DNA of 64,000 nt. Source: Paragordius varius. Lineage: Eukaryota > Nematomorpha. The position numbers and the translations under genes were made by a program. Each line of letters begins with the position of its first letter. Within the stretch, counting starts at the first letter, position 1. Location: NCBI GenBank assembly GCA_964247055.1, contig OZ176054.1, positions 5,580,001 to 5,644,000 of the forward strand, read 5' to 3'. Positions 12,691 through 21,998 of this stretch are shown in pieces. The notes beneath the pieces were generated by a model. It did no database searches. It was not told the origin of the DNA and saw nothing but the letters and a program-made list of their open reading frames with translations.

Positions 12691-13082
12691 GCAGGGGCGT
12701 ACCGAGGGGGGGGGGGCAAGGGGGTGCATCATGCCCCGGGCGCCGTTATTTAGGGGCGCCTAAATGATTGTTTAAAATTAAATTTTAATTATGCAAAAAT
12801 AATAAGAATTTTCAAATGAGATTTTTCAGAATTAAATAATAATCCCTAAAATATATACTCTATATTATTCACCTTATTAGTAATATAAAACAAATGACTT
12901 AACATTTTTGAGAGTGGAAAGGAAAAATATGATAGATTTTAATAATATAATTGATAATTTTGCAATATCGAAAGGCAGAAAAATTTCATAGATATTTTTT
13001 CTCTTAGTTGCTTTTTTCCTTTCCAAGTGATAAAATCTTCATATAATTAATATTTTATTAAATATAATGCTTTATAATTCTG

Positions 13083-16000
13083 TTTCCATCCATCCCATCC
13101 ATCCATTTTAGGTCCCAGGGTATCTGGGGTTTCCATGCACCAACTTTCTAAACAATGTTCTATCAAAGACTTGTTCGTGTTCAATATTGAAGTGTGATAG
13201 ATCTTGGGTCAGCTGTTTGGACCATGTGAGTTTAGGGCGGCCTTTTCTGTTTGGGCCGGGTATAATTAAATGTTGTATTTTTTGGACCCAGTTATCGGAA
13301 TTCATACGTTGAATATGTCCGTAATATCGCAATCGATTGCGCTGAATGAATAGAGCTATGGGTTCATCTTCTTCTATGGTATTATCAAATTATTGTTGCA
13401 GATTTTGAGCATGTGATTTTCAGCTCTAGTAAGTCTATTTAGGTCTGTTGCTGTAAGGGCCCAGGTTTCTGTAGCGTATGTCATAGCTGGTCTTATTCCC
13501 ATTTTGTAAATCTTTATCTTATAATTCGATTTGATATTTTTATTAGTTAAAATATATTTTAATTGATTGAATTTGGCCCATTGTCTGATTCTATGAACAA
13601 TGGCATCCCTCAAAGAACCATCAGATGCTATATAATCGCCCAGATATGGAAAAGATGTTACAACTTCTAGTTTGTTTCCATTAAAGTTTAAAGTATGTGG
13701 ATTCGATATTGGCAGTGGTATTGATAAAGCACATGGTAAGCAGATAAAATTATTAGTATTAATTAACTTTCCTTTTATGTTGGAACATTTTTTATGGACC
13801 CAATTTCTGCATTTTGTACAACAAAGTGAGTTTAGTTTTACCAGTGGTGCACACTGGGCATGGGAACTTTATAGTTATGTTCATCTCCTGTGATTAAAAT
13901 TTTAGTTTTGTTTGTATTGATTTTAAGACCGTATTTATGTAATTGTTTTGACCATATTAGATATTTATTTTCGAGTATTGAAATATTTTCTGCAGTGATT
14001 ATGAGGTCGTCTGCGTAAAGAATTTCATATGGCAGACCTTCTCTAATATCTTTTGTTATGTAATCAATTATAGCGGACAGACCCCTGATGCAGCCCAGTA
14101 TTTATACTAAAATACTCTGAATTCCCAACAGGTGTAAGAACACAACTGATTGAGTTAGTGTAGATTAACATAATTAACTTAATGGTATATTCATCTACGT
14201 TGTTGTGGCGCAGTAGTTCTATTATTAGTGCTCTAGGTACTGAGTCGTAAACCTTTTCTAAATCGACAAAAAGGTGGAATAGTTTACGACCTTTTGCTCG
14301 GTATTTATCTTGTAATTGTCTGAGTAAGAAAATTGGATCGATTGTGCTTTTGCCCGCTGAAAAGGCGAATTGCATTGGATTAATTGATATGAGTTGGACG
14401 ATACGATTTTTGAGGCACATTTCAAAATTTTTTAACCCATGTTCAAGAAGTTTTAAGGGCCTGTATGAGGAACAGGTTAGGATATCTTCTTTATTTTTGA
14501 AGATGGAAAATATAATGCTTTTTTCCCAGTCTGTGGGTATTTTCATTTCAACTATTATTTTGTTAAATAAATTTGTTAGAAGCATGGATATATTGGGTAT
14601 TAATTTAATGATATCAAAACATAGTTCACTAGGGCCCGAAGCCTTGTTTGATTTCATTTGGTCTAAGGCAATCTCAATTTCTTGTATTGTGAATGTCCTT
14701 AATGGACCACAACAGGGATCTCTGTCAGAATTTATTATGGGTGTTAAAGGGTTGTTTAGATTTTGCTCCATATATTTTTGCCATATGGATTTAATTAATT
14801 CTGGTTGTATTTGTAAATTATTTTTATTATCTTTTATACATTTAATCGTTGGTATATCTTTTTTGTTATTATTGTTAAGTTTCATATGTTTAAATTTTAT
14901 TATTTTGGATTTCCTTTTCTAATTTATCGGCAGTATCTTTAGCCTTTTCATTCATTAATTTATTTATTTCCTTTTGTACCTTTTTGTTGTATTTGTAATA
15001 CTCAGTTTTGTCGTATTCTCTTTTCAATATCTTCCATTTTTTATACAAACGTGCCTTTTCTTTAAGTAATGGCTTAATTGCATCGTCCCACCACCATTTC
15101 TTTTGGGCTTTGCTCTTTCTTCTACCACACCATTTTTCTACATTTTCAATCGTATTGCTTCTTAAACTTTCCCAGGAGTCTTCAACGTTTAGATTAGCAA
15201 TGTTTAAGTTAAGAGACTTTTTGAAATTTTTCATTATATCAGGTTTTTTAAACTTGTGTAAATTAAGTCTAGGTTTGGTTTTATGATCGGAAGGCCTTGA
15301 GTTAAATTCAAAAATTGATGTTAAAATTTTATGCTGTGTTTCAGAGTTATAAGTGGTTGTATTTACCAGATATTTTCGAATGTGTTGGCTAGTTAGGATG
15401 TAGTCTATTTTTGTATTATTATTGCCAGAAGTGTATGTAATCAGTTTATTTTTGCTTTTGGTGAACAAAGTGTTTGCTAACTGTAGTCGCTGAGCTGCAC
15501 AGAATTCTAAGACATTTTCTCCTTCTTTGTCCCGATTATCAAAGTTGTATCCTCCATGTATACCAGAAAAACCTTCGCTGCTTCCAACATGTGCATTTAA
15601 ATCTCCTCCAATCATTATACAGTCTGTTTCGGGTATATTGGAACATATTTGATAGAGCTGATCCCAAAAATCCAGCTTGCATTTATCGGGCAAGCCTTTT
15701 TGGGGTGCATATACGGAAATAACATTGAGGATCAATTTGTTGTATATCATTCTAGCTTGAATAATTCTATCACTGTGCCGGGTCACGGTAATTAAGTTTT
15801 GTCGATGTATTTCTTTCATCATTATGGCGACGCCAGATTGTCCTTTGTTCCCACCTTGGTATAGTAATGAATATCCAACAAAGTGTTTTATACCTCCATT
15901 TTTATATCGAGTTTCTTGTAAACAGCATATGTTTAAATCTAAGTTTCTCACCGTATCTATTACCAGCCATTGCTTATTAACCATTGTTCCAACATTCCAA

Positions 16001-16470
16001 GAGCCAATTTTAAATAGTTCCGATATAGATTTGAAGTTTTTATTTAGATTCTTGTATCTTATTTTTATTTTTGGTTGTTCATTTGTATCTGGTTTATTTA
16101 TTATTGTTTTTGAATTATTTTTATTTCTATTATTTATATAATTTGTATTTATAGGTGTACGAGCATTGTCATAATATATATTATCATTTATATTAAAATT
16201 AAAATTTCGTTTTGAAATAGAGGTTTTATTACATCAATCATTTTTGTAAGGTTTCTTCATGGTTTTGCAATTGAGGCAAGGTTTTACGGATTATATGCCC
16301 TTATAAACCAACCCCTTTAACTCAGAGGTGAGGGTACCTTATTCGCTGCACCAGGCTAGAGAATGTCTAAAAAGACTACAATTTTCTCAAATCGACCTCC
16401 TCCGTTGGCCTTACACATCGTGTAAGTTTCCGGACATCACCACGCGGAGGTGGAGGTAGGATTTATGTAT
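13083..16470 (-). mobile_element. LINE retrotransposon, RTE/CFDP2-type, minus strand
   Basis: Minus-strand element with an APE-like endonuclease (15984-14890: CCLQETRYKNGG, IGGDLNAHVG, LITYTSGNNNTKIDYIL), reverse transcriptase (from 14885: NKASGPSELCFDIIK, SSYRPLKLLEH, FVDLEKVYDSVPR, GLHQGS), the catalytic YADD near 14010-14025 in another frame, a damaged cysteine/histidine finger near 13790-13850 and a C-terminal domain (13613-13108: MGIRPAMTYATETW, RYYGHIQRM, RKGRPKLTW). Several frame changes break the open frame. The 3' end runs into ATGG tandem repeats (13083-13106), a tail type known in some LINEs. The 5' end shares CCACCTCCGCGTGGTG with the LINE at 32.7 kb. Confidence 0.9.
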
Positions 16471-16579
16471 TGTAAAATCCTAGATTTACAATTATTTTTT
16501 AAATCATTATTGTTCGCCATTATCATAAGATAAATTCAATATATGCAACAACACATTATTTTTATATATAACTAGCGAA

Positions 16580-16635
16580 AATCTCGGGCTGCTAAGCAGC
16601 CCGAGGAAGTCCTTCGGACTTCCGAGTGGGAGGGG
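16580..16635. repeat. Two consecutive G+C-rich palindromes
   Basis: CTCGGGCTGC plus AAGCAGCCCGAG forms a perfect 23-nt hairpin (with CTAAG at its centre). It is followed at once by GGAAGTCC-TTC-GGACTTCC. Such G+C-rich stem-loops stand out in this A+T-rich DNA and may mark an element terminus. Confidence 0.7.
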
Positions 16636-16734
16636 GGCGCTTTTTGAAAAAAGTATTACGAAACATTATTTAATAGCTATGATCTCATAAAATTTTAAAA
16701 CGGTGCATTCATACTAATATTTTGTTTACTGGAA

Positions 16735-18790
16735 CGGTCTCATACCTAGGGCGAAAAATAAATTTAAAAAATTATTTTTGTGGACTTTGTTTTTTGAAAA
16801 AAATGGCATTTTATGGGGGGAGCGGGTAAATATAGGGCCTAAATTAAAAAAGCGAGACGCCATGTTCGGCGCAATCGAAAATGAGTAAACAAAAATCACA
16901 TTTGTATCGTTCAGCACGTTCTCCGGAAGATTGTCTCAAAGACACGATTTTTGTGGACTTCTGTTTTCAAAAAACCGTTTTTTACACGGGGTGTGTCCGA
17001 ACCGGGGACCTATTTCAAAAAAGGGCGAAACTATTGTCGGGGCATATATTAATGATTATATTTTTTCGATGTTTGGAATTGAATGGGTCTACCGGTTTTT
17101 CGGAAACATACAAAGCGGTTTTAATGGGCTCATATTGCTTCCTAATTTTCTGTAAATTAGCTCCAAAACAAAGCAATTTCTATATAGTGGACCAGTTTTT
17201 GGCGGGTACTCCTAACCCAGAGCAGGTATAAAAAAGCGCTGGTTAAAATTTTTGCCCTCATATGGGGATTATCTGGAATTATCATGGAATTCATTGTTCC
17301 TATTAGACTCATAGGTTTTCTGAAATTTGGCTCCAAAGGCTAGCTGTATCGAGATTGGACGCAGTTCGCGGGTAGCCTCTAACCAGGAGCGAAACAAAAA
17401 AACGCTCAATTAAATTTTTTGCATTAAGGTTAATACCTGGAATCATGATTTCCATATGCTATGGTGCCCTAAAAAGTCATTCTATGGTGGCGCATATTTT
17501 CAGGGTTAGGGCCTAATTAAGGGTTAATTTAATAAAACCGCTTTACTCAAATTTTTGCCTTTTTAAGGTAATATTTCAAGCCCTTATTGAACTCATATGG
17601 CTTGATAGGTTTTCTAAAATTTGCCTCCAAAGTCACGCTGTATCGATATGGTGGCGCAGTTGTTGGGGGGTAGCTCCCTGAAGTCAATATAAAAAAGACC
17701 TTCGTAAAAAAATTTACCTTTATAGGGTAATAACTGGAATCATCATTCATTCCTTATGGTATTAATAGTTTTTGGAATGGCTTCAAAACTAAATAATAAT
17801 TAATGATAGCGCATTTTTTTAGGGCGTAAAGGGCCTAATTAACGGCTAATTTAAAAAAACCACTGGACTTAAATTTTTGACTTTTACGGGTAATATTTCA
17901 GGCCTATATTAAACTTATATGGCCTGATAAGTTTTTTGAAAATTAACTCCTAAACAACGCAATTTCGATATGGTGGCGCAGTTTTAGGCGAGTAGCTCCT
18001 TGTCCAACAGCTGATAAAAAAACGCTTGATTAAAATTTTTGCGTTTTTACGGAAAATACCTGGAATCATTATTCCATATGCTCTCATTAGTTTTTGGAAA
18101 AATTGCCTTAAAACTAAAATATCCTTCTATAGTGGCGTATTTTTCAGGGCCTGAATATAAATTCCTACGACCTAAATTTTTGCCTTGTTATGGGTGATAT
18201 TTTAACTATTGAACTCATATGGCCTGATAGGTTTTTTGAAATTTAGCCCCAAAGGCACCTATTTACTTATGATGGGGCAATTTTTAGCGGGTATCTCCTT
18301 ACCCAGCAGCCAATATGAAAAAACGCCCGACTAAAATATTTGCCTTTTAACAGGGAATACCTGGAATCCTTAATGAATTTTTAGATCCTTATTGAATTTT
18401 TAGAGTCTCGTACCTTGGACGAAATATAGATTCAAAAAATTATCTTTGTGGACAATTTTTTGAAAAAAATGGCATTTTACGGGGGGAGCGGGTAAAAGGG
18501 GGGCCGAAAGCGAGCCGACTATGTTCGGCGCAATTGAAATAAGTAAAAAAAAATATATGTGAAATCGAATGGTCCAACACGTTTTCAGGAAAATTATCTC
18601 AACACGATTTTTCAAACCCTTTTTTACACGGGGTGTCCCGAACTGTGGGCCTAATTCAAAAAAGACGAATCTATTGTCGGGGCATTCATTAATGATTATA
18701 TTTTTTCGACATTTGGATATGAATGGGTCTACCGGTTTTCCGGAAACATACAAAGCCGCATTTTCCATTTTTATAAACATATAGATTTTA
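16735..18790. repeat. Degenerate ~305-bp tandem array bracketed by ~360-bp direct repeats
   Basis: 16735-17116 and 18403-18762 are direct copies (GTCTCATACCTAGGGCG, AATGGCATTTTATGGGGGG, TTGTCGGGGCATATATTAAT, GAATGGGTCTACCGG). Between them a unit with ATGGTGGCGCAGT, GCGGGTAGCTCCTTACC, AAAAAACGC and ATACCTGGAATCAT recurs near 17190, 17360, 17650, 17965 and 18270, giving a period near 305 bp (the first spacing is shorter). Open frames across it (such as 18852-18400 on the minus strand) resemble no family and are judged non-coding. Confidence 0.7.
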
Positions 18791-18848
18791 CAAGTTAAAA
18801 AACATTTTTTGTTAAATTTTAATTTTATCACTCGCGACCCCAAATGAT

Positions 18849-18870
18849 ACATATATATATATATATATAT
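18849..18870. repeat. (AT)n microsatellite
   Basis: Simple AT run just right of the tandem array. Confidence 0.8.
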
Positions 18871-19036
18871 TTAAAATTTATACGACTGTGCTGTCTTATC
18901 TATAGTGTTTAGGTTACAACGTTTGTATTTTTTTTTACTAAATTGTATTATTGGCTTTTTTTGAAAAAAAAGGGGGGGGGGGGGGGCGCCACAAAATTTT
19001 ATGCCCCGGGCGCCGCAAATGCTCGGTACGCCACTG

Positions 19037-20165
19037 TCGAAACCATGGCAAAATTTTGCACTTATGTAACATTAAAGCAAATTAAATGCTTTTTCACAGA
19101 TTTTTTAAATTTACTGATGTAAGTTTAATAATTATATGCATGATTTATAAGATTTTAAATCAATTCCTCTGGGAAAGTTTTTGACTTATTTATGGGTTGA
19201 AAATTTCTGCCATATAAAGCATATAAACTTTTGCATCAATTTATTTAAATGAGTAATTACCATTCGAAAGATCCAGTTTTTTGATTTCGATAAACCCTAA
19301 TAAAAAAAATTCTTAGGTGTTAAACCATTTTTTTAGATATAATGAACTTTGATATAATATATTTTAAATTAATTTACAGTAATCTAACCAAAAGTCAAAA
19401 TTTGCTGTCTAACTAATATATCATAAAATCAAAATATAAATTATGCCACTTTTTCTAGTTGCCAGATATCGATACTTTTATGAACTAAAATATTAATTTT
19501 ACAAATTTTTGTATTTCTCGCTACAAATCTTTAGATCAAAATTCTGAGGCGATTTAGCATAATCAAATTATATATAAGTTTTTTAAATAAAGTGTTTTAT
19601 ACCGTTTCCCCTATGTTAAAAAAACCCAAATGCTTATTTTGAAAAAAGTTTTTTTAACGATTTAACATTTTTTATGGTCATAATTTAGCATGTAATTCGA
19701 AATAAGTTGGCATCCTGGGCAAACCCAAAAATTTAAAACTTTAGGCGACACATCTAAACATTAATGTTTTTATTGATAATTTTTTGCTGTTTCATATATT
19801 AAAATTATGCTTTTTGGAATGAAGATTAAGCTCTCACTAAAAATTTGTTTTGGCTATTATACTCAAATTCTTTGGTTTTTGATATGGAGCAGTTATAACG
19901 ACTGAATATATAAAAGGGCTTCAAATCCGGTCGGAAAAAGTGGAATTAGAACTGGAGGGGTGTTTAAGCAAGTAAAACCGAAATCGGGTTGGTTATAACC
20001 CATGCGGAACCGGTTCCTGCTATAATCTCAGCGACCGAGTTTCGGATTTATGTGGTTCCAGATAAGGTTCAAACCTGGTATAGATGTAGTTTTTAAACTC
20101 GTAAAGCCCAAAAACAAAAGCATTAAAATCCTTATACACAGTTATATATATATATACAAGATATT
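19037..20165. repeat. Family A fragment, then A+T-rich DNA ending in a family B right end
   Basis: 19037-19080 matches the interior of family A (TCGAAACCATGGCAAAATTT). Near 20110-20165 the inverted family B end appears (CCCAAAAACAAAAGCATTAA, AATCCTTATACACAG). No gene is recognised between them. Confidence 0.5.
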
Positions 20166-20759
20166 TGCTTTGTGACTGTATCAACGATAATAAATTTACA
20201 ACGTATTAATACTTCCCATCTTTGACACTTTTAGCGTTACTAAAGATTCTAATAATATTTTTGGTGGCAAATGTACGATAATTAATTTTAAGCAGCGATA
20301 ATTTTGAATACACAAATCACGTTATTCTCAATTTTGGAAACTAAAACTAACTCGATAAATAAAAGGCCCGAATACTATTAAATATTTTTAGGTTTTTTGT
20401 AATGCTAAGATAAAAATAAAATAAGTATAATCATTAGATCCTAAATAAAAATAAAATAAAAAGTTAAATGTGATGTTATAATGGAATTTTTGGAAAAAAG
20501 TATTCTATCGCTTAGTATATAAGATTTATCTTTAGTTTTTTAATATTTAAAATATTTATAAGAATTTATCATGTATATTTAAACATTTTATATTTTTCAG
20601 ATTTTTTATATGAATTAAAATTTTATTTATATTTTTTATCACAGGTAATGGTTAATTTTTTACAAAACATTCACCGTTTTATATTGGTACAAATATTTAG
20701 TCAGCATTAAACTGTTACGAATTATTTTTTAACATAACTCTATTACCTTTTAGGGTATT

Positions 20760-20915
20760 ATATCGCAGAGCCAAAATCTGAATATCTTAAAAAGTATTTA
20801 AGCTATTAAGCCGAATTTAAAAATATGCTTTATTCTTATTAGGCCCATTATGCAAATTTTTTTTAAATAATGTAAAATTTGAAAAATATCTCAAACTTTT
20901 TTGCCACCATTTTTT
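20760..20915. repeat. Inverted partner of 12540-12690
   Basis: Reverse complement contains AGTTTGAGATATTTTTCAAA, TTGCATAATGGGCCTAA and CGGCTTAATAGCTTAAATAC, in the same order as the blocks at 12540-12690. Confidence 0.6.
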
Positions 20916-21027
20916 TTAATTTTTAAATCGCTAATGCAACATGGAAATTTGTATATTATGGTTGGAGAATGTAAGTAATTAACTTAATAAAACTTTCAGG
21001 TTACATTTTACCAGCAAAAGCTTGATA

Positions 21028-21190
21028 TATACCATTTGCACTTCAAGAGTGTCCTTGAACATTTCAAGTTGGTCCTTGGACATTTCAAGTTGGTCCTTGA
21101 ACAGTTCAAGTTGGTCCTTGAACAATTCAAGTTGGTCCTTGAACAATTCAAGTTGGTCCTTGAACACTTTAAGTTGGTCCTTAAAATTTA
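21028..21190. repeat. 21-bp minisatellite, left inverted arm
   Basis: About seven units of TTCAAGTTGGTCCTTGAACA (21-bp period), preceded by ATACCATTTGCACTTCAAGA. On the minus strand the unit is open and would read FKDQLEL heptads (20979-21209), but no family relation or splice context supports a gene. The inverted partner is at 21578-21700. Confidence 0.9.
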
Positions 21191-21577
21191 TAAATTTTGA
21201 TTTAACCATAATTTTTTCATTTATTTAATTATTTATTAACTTAATTTTCTTTATTTATTATATATTTATTCATTTAAAAATAAAATTTTTTATTGAAAAA
21301 CCACTTTTTTGTTTCGAACTATTTTTTTAATTCAATAAAATTTTTGACTTTTAAAAGTTTTTAATGAAAAATTTTAATTAATGACCCAGATAACTTATAT
21401 ATTTTTTTTCAATATAAATATCCAAAATTATTTTAAGAAATTAATAAAGATATACGGTTTCTCAAAGATTAAAAGTTAATATTGATTTAAAAATTATGTT
21501 AAATAATTGATAATACGTTAAATACAATATAATAGATGAATAATTTACGATTTGATTGATAAAAGTTAAAAACAAAA

Positions 21578-21700
21578 AAGTCAAAGGACCAACTTGAAGT
21601 GTTCAAGGACCAACTTGAAATGTTCAAGGACCAACTTGAACTGTTCAAGGACCAACTTGAAGTGTTCAAGGACACTCTTGAAGTGCAAATGGTATAGTTT
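21578..21700. repeat. 21-bp minisatellite, right inverted arm
   Basis: About five units of AAGGACCAACTTGAAGTGTTC followed by CTCTTGAAGTGCAAATGGTAT, the reverse complement of the start of the left arm. The arms are separated by roughly 390 bp of A+T-rich DNA. Confidence 0.9.
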
Positions 21701-21998
21701 GATATTAATATCAGGTGTTCATTTCAATCGTGTTTTAAAGTCTCTTCACAAAACAGTAAAAAATAGCCTTTTTCTCGAATACGGCAGAATAATGTTTGAT
21801 AATTAAATTTTAACTAAAATAACTTTCGAAAATGTAGTTTATTTACAAAATTTAGCCTGGAAACTACCCCAAAAGGTAAACTAGGAGAAAGTAAAAAGGT
21901 AATGAAAAAGTTAACAATAATGATTAATAAATTGGGTGGTTTAACAATAATATATGTCATAAATTTATTTAAAAAAATAATATTGTATGTACAATATA

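Larger units (their letters stand above)
12692..19036. mobile_element. hAT-like element with CAGNGGCGTACCGAG ends, carrying nested insertions
   Basis: The left end CAGGGGCGTACCGAGGGGGG and the right end CTCGGTACGCCACTG are inverted copies. Both are followed inward by a G-rich run and GCCCCGGGCGCC. This layout is common in hAT-type elements of invertebrates (family knowledge). No transposase was recognised. The interior holds a LINE (13083-16470) and a degenerate tandem array (16580-18800). No matching 8-bp duplication is visible at the flanks; the right flank is the interior of a family A copy. Confidence 0.65.

Noticed and set aside
14344-14922. Long plus-strand frame opposite the LINE
   Set aside because: It is the reverse-strand shadow of the reverse transcriptase, whose minus-strand frame carries the family motifs.
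18400-18852. 150-residue minus-strand frame in the tandem array
   Set aside because: It spans a repeat block that is not open in the sister copy at 16735-17116, and it resembles no family.
20979-21209. Minus-strand frame of FKDQLEL repeats as a coiled-coil gene
   Set aside because: It is only the 21-bp minisatellite read in frame. The inverted partner is equally open, and no family, splice or flanking support exists.
21028-21700. CRISPR-like repeat array
   Set aside because: Units are contiguous with no spacers, and the context is a eukaryotic genome.
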